This document shows, piece by piece, positions 52,269 to 60,940 of a stretch of DNA of 64,000 bases (its first letter is position 1; each line of letters opens with the position of its first letter). Origin of the DNA: Rheinheimera sp. Its GTDB lineage: Bacteria > Pseudomonadota > Gammaproteobacteria > Enterobacterales > Alteromonadaceae. The notes under the pieces are model-generated. The model saw only the letters and a program-made list of their open reading frames with translations, did not search any database and was not told the DNA's origin. The stretch is taken from contig NZ_JAUYGV010000008.1 of the NCBI RefSeq assembly GCF_030690345.1, forward strand, positions 188,433 to 252,432, in the 5' to 3' direction. Made by a program: the position numbers and the translations under genes.

Positions 52269-52477
52269 TAACCGATAGCAACTGGTCTGACATTCAACGT
52301 CAGATTGGCAGATGCTCAGATGCTGACAGCAAAGGTGCCGATCCTTTTCGCATTGGCGAAGGCGGACAACACATTCGTCCGGAACGAATGTGGCCTGCGC
52401 AGCAGGTCCGCCAGGTTGAGGGCCGGATAGCCCGAAACTCCGCGGCACCGGGCATGGCAGCATCTGAGCATCGGTTA
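52269..52477. ncRNA. highly structured intergenic element, candidate regulatory RNA (or MITE)
   Basis: Nested perfect pairs: outer TAACCGAT/ATCGGTTA (52269-52276 with 52470-52477, sharing three bases with the next stem), GATGCTCAGATGCTG (52311-52325) with CAGCATCTGAGCATC (52458-52472), GGTGCCG (52334-52340) with CGGCACC (52443-52449), and GGCGGAC (52361-52367) with GTCCGCC (52406-52412). Local hairpins include TCTGAC/GTCAGA (52286-52304), TTCGC/GCGAA (52347-52360), CACATTCGT/ACGAATGTG (52370-52392) and GGGC/GCCC (52420-52433). This is a multibranch fold. It fills the gap between the divergent DUF3612 and malate-synthase-like genes, reading as a 5' leader of the latter. No known class was recognised. 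Confidence 0.6.
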
Positions 52478-52523
52478 TTAAAGCTAAACACTGCACCTGA
52501 TTACAAGAGACGAGGATGACATC

Positions 52524-53039
52524 ATGACTACATTGGCCCAACAACACAGCACTCCATCACAGAGCCATACCGCCTGGATGGCGACCGAGCTTAGCGTGAT
52601 TAACGAGCTGAACCAGCGCCATGTCAAACAGGTAATGGATTACTCAAAAGGCTTTTTAGATAAAACCTTTCCGCTGCAGCAAGGCTCGCATAAAGACGTA
52701 TGCAGCTATGTGGTGTACTACCAGCAGCTGCTGGCGTTTTTTGCCGACGGCAGCACCAGCGGTTTGCAAACCCCGCCGCAGTTTGTTGCCTTAAGCGGCC
52801 ATCGCGAAGCCCCCTGCTCTATTGTGCTGAACAATAATGGCCGCCACGTCGAGCTGATTTTAAACCGCAGCGGCATTAACGGTTGTCAGGATAAAGCCAG
52901 TATTGACGATATTCAGCTGCAAACCTCAGAGCCGGATTGCGTTTGGTTTAGCATGGTAACCGGCCGCCAGGTAAGTTGCGCCCACAAAGGCAATAAGCAG
53001 TTTACCTGCAAAGACGGCTTGCCATATTCACTGGCATAG
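52524..53039 (+). CDS. stand-alone protein resembling the insertion domain of malate synthase G
   Basis: 171 residues. Residues about 34-135 match, by memory of GlcB sequences, the malate synthase G segment from the FLD..PL..GS..D helix-strand (here FLDKTFPLQQGSHKDV, 44-59), through D.ST.GL..P.QF (GSTSGLQTPPQFVALSG), to L.N.GLH.EI (here NNNGRHVEL, 103-111). The catalytic barrel residues that follow in the enzyme are absent, and the last 35 residues are Cys-containing and unrelated. It is too well kept (clean frame, own ribosome site) to look like decay. It probably has a non-enzymatic role, such as sensing glyoxylate-shunt metabolites; that is inference. Confidence 0.65.
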   Translation: MTTLAQQHSTPSQSHTAWMATELSVINELNQRHVKQVMDYSKGFLDKTFPLQQGSHKDVCSYVVYYQQLLAFFADGSTSGLQTPPQFVALSGHREAPCSIVLNNNGRHVELILNRSGINGCQDKASIDDIQLQTSEPDCVWFSMVTGRQVSCAHKGNKQFTCKDGLPYSLA

Positions 53040-53065
53040 CGTCAGCGCAACTTAACCACCATGAT

Positions 53066-53089
53066 ACCGGGCAACTTGCATTGCCCGGT
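53066..53089 (+). terminator. stem-loop after the malate-synthase-like gene
   Basis: ACCGGGCAA, a six-base loop, TTGCCCGGT; the following TATTC is only weakly T-rich. It lies 27 bases after the stop and probably terminates the gene. Confidence 0.6.
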
Positions 53090-53200
53090 TATTCTGCGTT
53101 CCGGCACGCAAATAGCGCTTTAACATAACACCAGCTTTGTGTAACATCTTTACTTTATTTTCACAGCTTTTTTTAACTTACGGCTTAGCCTTGAGGCGAG

Positions 53201-53503
53201 ATGAAACATTTAACCACTATGCTCATGTTCTGCGCGCTGCTGGCATTAAATGGCTGTACTGTGTTGGGTATCATTGTTGATAATAAAGTGGATAACAGAA
53301 CCATTGACCCGATAGTTCCACCCGGCACTCACGTACCATCAAAAGTGGAACCCTCTTTTGCCAGCGAAGGCCTTGAAGCCGACATTGCCATTGCCAAGCT
53401 GATTAAAGACGCCATTTTCCCGGCTAAACCCCAGCCTAAAGTACGCTGCGCTATGGAGAACGGCCTGCGCATTTGTTACGAAGAAGGCGCCGAGGGCTAC
53501 TAA
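53201..53503 (+). CDS. small uncharacterised lipoprotein
   Basis: 100 residues. The signal peptide with lipobox LALNGC (Cys19) is clear. The mature part has VDNRTIDPIVPPGTHVPSKVEPS and a C-terminal half with two cysteines (KVRCAMENGLRICYEEG) that may form a disulfide. I do not recognise the family. The gene is flanked by a stem-loop upstream and converges on glutaminase. Confidence 0.65.
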   Translation: MKHLTTMLMFCALLALNGCTVLGIIVDNKVDNRTIDPIVPPGTHVPSKVEPSFASEGLEADIAIAKLIKDAIFPAKPQPKVRCAMENGLRICYEEGAEGY

Positions 53504-53525
53504 GTAGCCAACTACAGTGGCGCCG

Positions 53526-54452
53526 TTAAAACAACGACAACCCCAACTCGTCTGCTAACAAACTGATCAACTGCATTGCCACCACGGAGTTACCAAAGCG
53601 GTTTAGCGGCGGGCTCCATGCCGTTATGACACCAAATTGCGGCACTATCGCCACTATGGCACCGCCAACACCGCTTTTCGCCGGCAAGCCCACTTTAAAA
53701 GCAAACTCGCCGGACTGATCATACATGCCACTGGTAGATAAAATAGCGTTAACGCGGTGCGCATCACGCCGGCTGCAAATTTGCTCATTGTTGTGCGGCT
53801 GTACGCCGCGATTGGCCAAAAACAGCAACGAGCGCGCTAACTGCTCGCAGTTAATAGCGGTAGCGCATTGATGAAAGTAGTGCTCCAGCACCTGGGGTAC
53901 TTCAGCTTCAATATTGCCAAAGCTTTTCATCAGATACGCCAGCGCGGCATTGCGGTTACCGTGCTCCAACTCTGACAAATACACCTGCTGATCGGCGTAA
54001 ATGGCCTCAACTCCGGTTAAGCGGCGCAAAAAAGTTAAAAATGCGGTTTTACTGGCCGAATAGTGGCTTACCAACACATCGGCGACCAAAATAGCACCGG
54101 CATTAATTACCGGGTTGCGCGGTATGCCCTGCTCCCATTCCAACTGCACGATAGAATTAAACGGCTGGCCGGACGGCTCCATATTGACCCGCTGCCACAG
54201 CTCATCACCCAGCCGGTTCATCGCCATTACCAGACCAAAAATTTTTGAAATACTTTGCAGTGAAAAGCTTTGCTGTGCCGCCCCGGCACTGTGAATTTTA
54301 CCATCCAGCGTCGCCACTGCCACCGCGGCTTGTTGTGGTGCAACCTGCGCCAGCGCCGGAATATAATCGGCCACTTTGCCCTGGCTATACAGCGGCTGGC
54401 ATTGTGCCAATAACTGCTGTAGCAAGGCATTCAAATCGGAGGAGTTTTTCAT
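53526..54452 (-). CDS. glsA: glutaminase A (serine-dependent beta-lactamase-like fold)
   Basis: 308 residues from ATG 54452, the usual length; an ATG at 54512 adds 20 residues with no family match. The catalytic SxxK motif is in FSLQSISKIFG, followed by MEPSGQPFNSIVQLE and NPVINAGAI, then GLPAKSGVGGAIVAIVP, all typical of GlsA. It hydrolyses glutamine to glutamate and ammonia, used for nitrogen balance or acid response. It stands alone. Confidence 0.96.
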   Translation of the reverse strand: MKNSSDLNALLQQLLAQCQPLYSQGKVADYIPALAQVAPQQAAVAVATLDGKIHSAGAAQQSFSLQSISKIFGLVMAMNRLGDELWQRVNMEPSGQPFNSIVQLEWEQGIPRNPVINAGAILVADVLVSHYSASKTAFLTFLRRLTGVEAIYADQQVYLSELEHGNRNAALAYLMKSFGNIEAEVPQVLEHYFHQCATAINCEQLARSLLFLANRGVQPHNNEQICSRRDAHRVNAILSTSGMYDQSGEFAFKVGLPAKSGVGGAIVAIVPQFGVITAWSPPLNRFGNSVVAMQLISLLADELGLSLF

Positions 54453-54659
54453 CGGCAATGGCCTTATCTGCGCTGTTCCTGTGGCCCGGCAGTATGCCAT
54501 AGCGGCCCGCAATGCAGTAGCGCAGTAAACATACTTCTTAACTTGCCACGGACATAAGTTGCAGCCACGCTATTTTTTCTGTTTAACTGCACCAAATCCC
54601 GTTATCCGCCGTAACCTGTGCGCATAATATTAATCTGCCAATTTACCGGAGCCTTAGCC

Positions 54660-55031
54660 ATGATCAGTTACGTTACCCTGGGTGTCAGTGATTTAACCGC
54701 CGCTAAAGTATTTTATGGCAATTTACTTGCAGAGCTAAATAGCAAAGCGCTGCTGGATATGGGCCGCATTGCGTTTTTTGGCAAAAGTATGGCGCAACCA
54801 ATGCTGGCAGTATGTGTGCCTTTTAACCTGCAACCGGCTAATCCGGGTAACGGCAATATGGTGTCGTTTCAACCGGGTTCAAAAGAAAAAGTCGATGCGC
54901 TGTATCACAAAGCCATAGCACTGGGGGCTACTTGCGACGGCGCACCTGGCCAGCGGGTAGAAAACATGTTTTACGGTGCCTACGTTAAAGATACCGATGG
55001 CAACAAACTGTGTTTTTGTCACTTTGGTTAA
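54660..55031 (+). CDS. VOC-superfamily (glyoxalase/bleomycin-resistance-like) protein
   Basis: 123 residues from ATG 54660 with CGGAG upstream; an ATG at 54618 is in frame but poorer. It shows the beta-alpha-beta-beta-beta repeats of VOC proteins: YVTLGVSDLTAAKVFYGNLLAEL at the start, and the second half with DALYHKAIALGA and VKDTDGNKLCFCHFG. The usual metal ligands are only partly present (no clear N-terminal His). Substrate unknown. Confidence 0.88.
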   Translation: MISYVTLGVSDLTAAKVFYGNLLAELNSKALLDMGRIAFFGKSMAQPMLAVCVPFNLQPANPGNGNMVSFQPGSKEKVDALYHKAIALGATCDGAPGQRVENMFYGAYVKDTDGNKLCFCHFG

Positions 55032-55044
55032 GGCGTAGTATCTG

Positions 55045-55746
55045 ATGCAGCTAAACAGCGATCTTAACCAGCGCGTACTGATACTGCCTGAGCAGTATCA
55101 GTTTGTCAGCTCACCGCTGCAGGGCGTAAGCCGGATGATGCTTGACCGCGCCGGTGCAGAAGTGGCGCGTGCCACCAGCATAGTGCGTTATGCCCCGGGT
55201 AGTGGTTACAGCCGCCACACCCACGATGGAGGGGAAGAAATACTGGTGCTCGATGGCGTATTCAGTGATGAACACGGCGACTATCCGGCCGGTACTTATT
55301 TGCGTAATCCGCCCGGTAGCTCGCATCAACCTTTTTCCCGCGATGGTTGCACCCTATTGGTAAAGCTATGGCAATTTGCCGCTGATGATAATCAGCAATT
55401 GGTTATTAATACGGGTAAGTCTCAGTGGCAGCCGGGGTTGGTGCCGGGACTATCAGTGTTGCCGCTGCACGAGCACAACGGTGTTAGTACTGCACTGGTC
55501 CGCTGGGCGCCCGATACATTATTTAACCGCCACATTCACGTTGGCGGTGAAGAAATACTGGTACTTGAAGGTCTGTTTTGTGATGAGCACGGCCGTTATG
55601 CTGCCAAAAGCTGGTTGCGCAACCCGCGCTACAGCACGCACACTCCGTTTACCCTTGAACAAGGCGCATTAATTTACGTTAAAGTCGGGCATATAGGGGC
55701 AGGCTTATTGGGTAATCAGTTTATTGAAGCGGTAGCTACAACATGA
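55045..55746 (+). CDS. two-cupin ChrR-like protein
   Basis: 233 residues made of two similar cupins. Each carries an H.H.GGEEILVL motif (SRHTHDGGEEILVLDGVF at about 51-68 and NRHIHVGGEEILVLEGLF at about 158-175) and a later His (SSHQPF; STHTPF), so both halves keep a full set of metal ligands. It matches the cupin part of ChrR anti-sigma factors, but lacks the N-terminal zinc-binding anti-sigma domain, so it is probably an enzyme or metal-binding protein. It overlaps the next gene by ATGA. Confidence 0.87.
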   Translation: MQLNSDLNQRVLILPEQYQFVSSPLQGVSRMMLDRAGAEVARATSIVRYAPGSGYSRHTHDGGEEILVLDGVFSDEHGDYPAGTYLRNPPGSSHQPFSRDGCTLLVKLWQFAADDNQQLVINTGKSQWQPGLVPGLSVLPLHEHNGVSTALVRWAPDTLFNRHIHVGGEEILVLEGLFCDEHGRYAAKSWLRNPRYSTHTPFTLEQGALIYVKVGHIGAGLLGNQFIEAVATT

Positions 55747-55997
55747 GCCGGCATTTCAGCGCTGAACAGCTGTCACGCATTATTGAAATGGCGTGGGAAG
55801 ACAGAACCCCTTTTGAGGCTATACAATACCTTTACGGTGTAACAGAGCCTGACTTAATTACATTAATGCGCCGTGAACTTAAGAGCTCATCGTTCAGGTT
55901 GTGGCGTGCGCGTGTCAGTGGCCGCAAAACAAAGCATCTGAAACTACGCAGCCCTGATGTAAGCCGTGCATACTGCCCTACACAATACAAGCGTTAG
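55743..55997 (+). CDS. TIGR03643-type small protein
   Basis: 84 residues. It has the pattern of the small TIGR03643 family: IIEMAWEDRTPFEAI..LYGVTEPDLI.LMR at 12-43 and then a basic C-terminal tail (FRLWRARVSGRKTKH). Helix-turn-helix-like and basic, so nucleic-acid binding is possible, but the function is unknown. It is coupled to the cupin gene by an ATGA overlap. Confidence 0.85.
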   Translation: MSRHFSAEQLSRIIEMAWEDRTPFEAIQYLYGVTEPDLITLMRRELKSSSFRLWRARVSGRKTKHLKLRSPDVSRAYCPTQYKR

Positions 55998-56079
55998 CCG
56001 GTAACACTGTTGTATAAGCAAAGGTGGCTAAGTTTACTTACCTCATTTTATTGTTCTTTGTAAGGTTACTAAGACGTAT

Positions 56080-57096
56080 ATGGATTCGTTAACACAACTT
56101 ACGCTGGGAGCGGCAGTTGCCGTGGTCGCGCTGGGCAAACTGCCCGGCAGCAAGCTAAAGGTAGCGCTTACGGGCGCAGTGCTTGGCACTTTACCCGATT
56201 TAGATGTGATTATTGATTACGGTGATGTGGTCAGTAATATGGTATTGCACCGCACTGAAAGCCATGCCCTGTTTTATCAAACACTGCTGTCGCCACTGCT
56301 GGCCTGGCTGGCGGCGCTGTGCTGCAAACAGCAGCAATATTACCGGCGCTGGTTATTGGCGACCTGGCTTATTTTACTGACCCATACCGGCATTGATGCC
56401 ATGACGGTGTACGGCACCCAATTTGGTTTACCCTTTACCAACACCCCCTTTGCGGTGGGCAGCATTTTTATTATCGACCCGCTGTACACCTTGCCGCTGC
56501 TTATCGGTGTTAGTTGGTTTTTATTCTCCGGCTTAACCAGAGGATACAAGGCAAATATAGCCGGCCTGGTATTATCATCCGTTTATCTGCTGTGGAGTGT
56601 TGCAGCGCAGCAGCATGTCAGTACTATTGCGGCCAGAAATGCACAACAACAATTGCCCGGTTATCAACAAATGCTGGTAACACCGGCCCCGCTGAACACC
56701 CTGCTGTGGCGCATAGTGCTGATGACAGAGCAGGGCTATGCCGAGGGCTTTTATTCATTGCTCGATGATACAGAGCAGATCAGTTTTACGCTGGTACACC
56801 AGGATAACAGGCTGAAACAGCAGTACGCCGCGCTTAAGCCGGTGCAGCAACTGCAATGGTTCAGCCGTGGCTTTTACACCCTGGCACAACAAGGCGACAA
56901 ACTACTGCTGACAGACCTGCGCATGGGCCAGGAAGGCAGTTACGCTTTTCAGTTTGTGCTGGACCCGTTAAACCCTACTGCAGTGACTCAGCTACCGATG
57001 CGACAGGACACTGCCCGGGCTTTGCCGTGGTTGTGGCAACGCATGCTGGGCACAGCGTTGCCATCGCCTTATGCTACTTCAGCGCTTAACCAATGA
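56080..57096 (+). CDS. membrane-bound metal-dependent hydrolase, YdjM/DUF457 type
   Basis: 338 residues. The N-terminal part, residues 1-160, has four to five membrane spans with DSLTQLTLGAA, GTLPDLDVIIDY, HRTESHALFY and LLTHTGIDAMTVYG, whose His and Asp residues match the inner-membrane metal-dependent hydrolase family (YdjM/YfhO-like). The C-terminal half is soluble and less conserved. It overlaps the end of the convergent DUF1543 gene by 11 bases. YdjM of E. coli is LexA-controlled; no LexA box is obvious here. Confidence 0.85.
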   Translation: MDSLTQLTLGAAVAVVALGKLPGSKLKVALTGAVLGTLPDLDVIIDYGDVVSNMVLHRTESHALFYQTLLSPLLAWLAALCCKQQQYYRRWLLATWLILLTHTGIDAMTVYGTQFGLPFTNTPFAVGSIFIIDPLYTLPLLIGVSWFLFSGLTRGYKANIAGLVLSSVYLLWSVAAQQHVSTIAARNAQQQLPGYQQMLVTPAPLNTLLWRIVLMTEQGYAEGFYSLLDDTEQISFTLVHQDNRLKQQYAALKPVQQLQWFSRGFYTLAQQGDKLLLTDLRMGQEGSYAFQFVLDPLNPTAVTQLPMRQDTARALPWLWQRMLGTALPSPYATSALNQ

Positions 57097-57586
57097 TGTT
57101 GTAACCATACCAGTCTGGTTGCATCGGTTGGCTTTGGCCGGACGGAGTAAGGTGAATGTACAAACCCTGCAATTGCTCTACTGCGAAGCAGTCATCCAGC
57201 TCCAGCAAATTATCTTTGTGCGGGCTGCCGGCACCGGGTAACAACAGCTGCTTTGCTTTGGCCTTAGCCTCAGCGGCTGAGCCTGCCACGCACAACATAA
57301 AATCATGCTGCTCAGCTATTTTATCCGTGTGATAACCACCGAAATTGACAAAATATAACTTAACATCAAGCTTTTGCGGCTCGCGCTGCACACTGACACT
57401 GTAACCGTCTATATGTTTTACCTGCATGTAGCTGTCGATATGCAGGCCTTTTACGCTACCAAACCATTGTTGACACAACTGCGTATAAGTATCCTCAATG
57501 CGCTCAGCCGCCACAAAGCGCACATCGTGTAACTCTATATTGGCACCCGGCGCAATACCGCCGAGATAAACTAAAAATAATTGCAT
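57086..57586 (-). CDS. DUF1543 protein
   Basis: 166 residues from ATG 57586 (MQLFLVYLGG), with AAGGA upstream; an earlier in-frame ATG at 57625 is less likely. DUF1543 features include LFLVYLGGIAPGANIELHDVRFV at the start and LYFVNFGGYH near residue 102, suggesting a repeated fold of two similar halves. It is soluble. The function is unknown. Convergent overlap with the YdjM-like gene. Confidence 0.85.
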   Translation of the reverse strand: MQLFLVYLGGIAPGANIELHDVRFVAAERIEDTYTQLCQQWFGSVKGLHIDSYMQVKHIDGYSVSVQREPQKLDVKLYFVNFGGYHTDKIAEQHDFMLCVAGSAAEAKAKAKQLLLPGAGSPHKDNLLELDDCFAVEQLQGLYIHLTPSGQSQPMQPDWYGYNIIG

Positions 57587-57720
57587 CGTTTTTTCATCCT
57601 TGGGCAAAACGCGCAGTATAACCATGGCTTAACTTTGTCACCAGCAGCAGTTGCGTTAAGCTGCTAAGCTAACTGAATAAAACAACATTGATACAACTTT
57701 AGCCGGACGGAAATATCACG

Positions 57721-59331
57721 ATGAAAGCTGCTCTGCCGCATAACGAACAGCAACGATTAGATAGCTTGTATCAATTAAACATTCTCGACACCGCGCAAGA
57801 AGATGCCTTTGATGCCTTAACACAGCTGGCCGGCATGATTTGCGGCGTTCCCATTTCTGTTATCTCACTGGTAGATAAAGACCGTCAGTGGTTTAAATCT
57901 AAACAAGGCATGGACGACGTGCAAACAAGCCGTGATGTCTCTTTTTGCGCTCATGCCATTTTACAGCCTGAGCAAATCCTGCAGGTAGCCGATGCCAGCA
58001 AAGACCGACGTTTTGCCGATAATCCTAATGTACTGGCCCCGGGCGGAATACGCTTTTATGCCGGCGTGCCGTTGGTGCTGGATAAGGGCTTAGCCCTTGG
58101 CACCCTGTGTGTAGTTGATACCGTATGCAAAACCCTGGCACCGGCACAGCTCACCGCCTTGCAACTGCTGGCGCGTCAGGCTACCAAGCTGCTGGAAGCA
58201 CGTAAGCTGGCGCTGGATAATCAACATAAAAGCGCCTTACTGCAGCAAAGCGAACAACGTTACCGCTCTATGCTGGAAAACCTGCCGGGTATTGTATATC
58301 GCTGCCAAAACGATACTGATTGGAATATGTTGTTTATCAGTGATGAAGTCGAAACTCTGACCGGCTTCACCGCTGACGACTTTATTGCCAATCGCGCCGT
58401 AAGTTTTACCCAACTCACCTTTGAAGACGATATTCCAAGGCTATACCACACAGTGCAGCAAGCACTGGCAAAGCAACAAGGCTATGATGTGCAGTACCGC
58501 ATTACCACCCGCCAGGGCGAGGTAAAATGGCTGCAGGAATTGGGGCGGGGTATTTTTACAGCGGATGGCCAGTTGCAATATCTGGATGGCTTTATCTGGG
58601 ACATTACAGAGCAAAAAACCGTAGAGCAATTGAAAAACCAGTTTGTCTCTACCGTAAGCCACGAACTACGCACGCCGCTGACCTCCATCAGCGGCTCACT
58701 CGGCCTGGTACTGGGTGGTGTGGCCGGCAAATTACCGGACGCCGCCAACCAAATGCTGCAAATTGCCAACGACAACTGCGAACGACTCACCCATCTGATC
58801 AACGATTTACTTGATATTGAAAAGCTGATGGCCGGCAAAATACAACTTACTACCAGCACACTACATGCACATACTCTGCTGGAAAAAAGCCTGCAGCAAA
58901 ACCAGCCTTATGCCGGCAAGCACCTGTGTAAACTGGAATTGCAACCCGGGCCGGATCTCTGGCTGCAGGCAGATGAGCGCCGGCTGGAGCAGGTTTTAAC
59001 CAATTTATTATCTAATGCTGCCAAGTTCTCGCCGGCTAACTCCCGTGTGCTGATCAGTGTTAGTCTGCACAACCAGCAGGTGGAAATTGCAGTGCAGGAC
59101 CAGGGTCCGGGCATTGCAGATGGTTTTAAAAGTAAAATATTTCAAAAGTTTTCCCAGGCAGATGCCGCCGATTCACGCTCAAAAGGCGGCACCGGGTTGG
59201 GGCTGGCAATATGCAAAGAGCTGATGCAGGCCATGAGAGGCGAAATAGGTTACCAAAACCTGGAAGACGGTTGCCGCTTTTATATCCGGCTGCCGTTGGC
59301 TAACCAGCCGCTGGCGGTTGTGCCAGAATAA
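57721..59331 (+). CDS. GAF-PAS sensor histidine kinase (soluble)
   Basis: 536 residues with no membrane span. GAF domain at about 10-165 (RLDSLYQLNILDTAQEDAFD, VSFCAHAIL), PAS/PAC domain at about 180-300, then HisKA with phospho-acceptor H314 (VSHELRTPL) and an HATPase domain (N box about 430, GGTGLGLAICKELM). It senses a cytoplasmic signal. No response regulator is attached. Its 3' end overlaps the convergent GGDEF gene by 32 bases. The neighbour's Hpt and REC domains make that protein a plausible partner. Confidence 0.92.
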   Translation: MKAALPHNEQQRLDSLYQLNILDTAQEDAFDALTQLAGMICGVPISVISLVDKDRQWFKSKQGMDDVQTSRDVSFCAHAILQPEQILQVADASKDRRFADNPNVLAPGGIRFYAGVPLVLDKGLALGTLCVVDTVCKTLAPAQLTALQLLARQATKLLEARKLALDNQHKSALLQQSEQRYRSMLENLPGIVYRCQNDTDWNMLFISDEVETLTGFTADDFIANRAVSFTQLTFEDDIPRLYHTVQQALAKQQGYDVQYRITTRQGEVKWLQELGRGIFTADGQLQYLDGFIWDITEQKTVEQLKNQFVSTVSHELRTPLTSISGSLGLVLGGVAGKLPDAANQMLQIANDNCERLTHLINDLLDIEKLMAGKIQLTTSTLHAHTLLEKSLQQNQPYAGKHLCKLELQPGPDLWLQADERRLEQVLTNLLSNAAKFSPANSRVLISVSLHNQQVEIAVQDQGPGIADGFKSKIFQKFSQADAADSRSKGGTGLGLAICKELMQAMRGEIGYQNLEDGCRFYIRLPLANQPLAVVPE

Positions 59332-60940
59332 CCCGGTTGCGGCCGCTGGTTTTAGCCTTGTATAAGGCTTGATCGGCCTTTTCTATCACCACATCAGCTG
59401 CAGTAATGCCTGCTACTGCACTGATACCGGCACTAAAGGTGCAAAAAAAACGTTGCTCGTTGCTACTGAAGGGCAAACCGGCGAATAACTCGCGTATTTG
59501 TTCAATTACTTCAAACGCCCGCTGTAAGGTACACTCCGGTAACACCAGCAAAAACTCCTCACCGCCATAGCGCCCTACCAGGTCAGTTTTACGCAACTGT
59601 TGTTTCAGCAAATTAGCTAAGTTGGCTATAACCTGGTCGCCTACCAGGTGGCCATAGTTATCGTTTACTTTTTTAAAATGATCAATATCCAGCATCACCA
59701 CACTAACAGGCTGACCGCTGCGCTCCGAGCGCAGCATTTCCAACGCAAGCCGCTCTTTAATATGCGCGTGTTGCAGTAAACCGGTAAGGCTGTCCCGCGT
59801 CATAATTTCTGCCAACTGTCGTGCGCGCTGCGCTCTGGCAAATACCGCCACCAACAGGGCCGTGTCAGAAATAGGTTTGGTGATAAAGTCATCGCCGGCT
59901 TTGATTAAAGCCGCCAGCTGCTGCTCGCTGTCGGTTTCAGATGACAGATAAATAATCGGTACACCGAGCCAACTTTGCTGCAAACGTACCAGTTGTGCTA
60001 ACTCCGGGCCACTGCAAAACGGCATATTGACGTCCAGCAAGATCACATCCGGATGAAAACGGTTTAGTGCATCAAAAATATGCGCCGGCTGCGGCAAAAT
60101 CTCTACCATCAACCCGCCCTGCTGCAACACCAGCGCATAGTGTTGCGCCAACATCTGGTCGTCATCAACCAGCATCACCCGAAAAGGTTCGCGTTCAGCG
60201 CCGGATAATTGCTTGCGCACCCCGGCTTCCAGCTCAGTGGTATTTAACGGCCGGCTGTAGTACCCCACCGCGCCAATGCGCACCGCATCAAGGTAACTGT
60301 TAAAGTCTGTTTTATTGCTGACTAACAGCAGCGGCAACGCTGTTTTTTGCTCGTTTTGGATTAATTGTAATTCAGCCACGGCCCCCGGTTGGTCGGCATC
60401 CGCAATCACAACTGCCGGTCGTTGCGCCGCCACCGCCTCGCGCAGCGCAGCAAAGCCGGTAAACTGGCGATTAGCATAACCGAAAATATCCAGCATAATG
60501 CTGATCTGCTCTTTCAGCGCGCTATCGGCGCAACACAAATAAATGCTGGTTGTAGCCGGCTGGCGGCCGGCGTCAACAGTAAACACCGGGCTCTCTGCGC
60601 CGGTTTCACTCAAACGGCTCAGCAAAGTTATGCCGGTTATAACGTCGCGGTACGCCGCAACATCGGGTTGGATACCGGCATGCAACCAGTGTTTAACCTG
60701 CTGTTCCAGCTGTTTTGCACTTTCGCCCAGTTGCGTCAAACCGAAGGTGCCGGCAGAGCCCGCCAGGGTATGTAAAGCCGCCATAAGCTGCGTCGCTTGC
60801 TGCTGCCATAGCTCTGATGGTGTGTCGGGCAATGCCTGTGCCTGTTGCAGTAACGCCGGTAAATCCTGTTGCAGTCGTTCAACATATGCCAGCCGCAGTG
60901 TTTCAAGCTGTTGTTGCAGGTCCGTGGTCGATGCCTTCAT
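59300..60940 (-). CDS. Hpt-REC-REC-GGDEF diguanylate cyclase
   Basis: 546 residues. N-terminal Hpt domain with H57 (LHTLAGSAGTFGL). First receiver-like domain at about 130-245 without a clear acidic pocket at the usual place (VIADADQPG). Second receiver at about 253-370 with phospho-acceptor D303 (ILLDVNMP) and lysine in KPIS. C-terminal GGDEF domain with catalytic GGEEF at 459-463 and an RKTD inhibitory I-site (RxxD) nine residues before it. It should make cyclic di-GMP with product inhibition. The Hpt fusion suggests it can relay phosphate. Convergent with the GAF-PAS kinase. Confidence 0.93.
   Translation of the reverse strand: MKASTTDLQQQLETLRLAYVERLQQDLPALLQQAQALPDTPSELWQQQATQLMAALHTLAGSAGTFGLTQLGESAKQLEQQVKHWLHAGIQPDVAAYRDVITGITLLSRLSETGAESPVFTVDAGRQPATTSIYLCCADSALKEQISIMLDIFGYANRQFTGFAALREAVAAQRPAVVIADADQPGAVAELQLIQNEQKTALPLLLVSNKTDFNSYLDAVRIGAVGYYSRPLNTTELEAGVRKQLSGAEREPFRVMLVDDDQMLAQHYALVLQQGGLMVEILPQPAHIFDALNRFHPDVILLDVNMPFCSGPELAQLVRLQQSWLGVPIIYLSSETDSEQQLAALIKAGDDFITKPISDTALLVAVFARAQRARQLAEIMTRDSLTGLLQHAHIKERLALEMLRSERSGQPVSVVMLDIDHFKKVNDNYGHLVGDQVIANLANLLKQQLRKTDLVGRYGGEEFLLVLPECTLQRAFEVIEQIRELFAGLPFSSNEQRFFCTFSAGISAVAGITAADVVIEKADQALYKAKTSGRNRVILAQPPAAG

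Noticed and set aside
52251-52547. 98-codon open frame on the minus strand over the structured element
   Set aside because: It runs straight through nested hairpins and over both promoter regions, lacks a ribosome site and resembles no protein; the opening is likely a by-product of the GC-rich stems.
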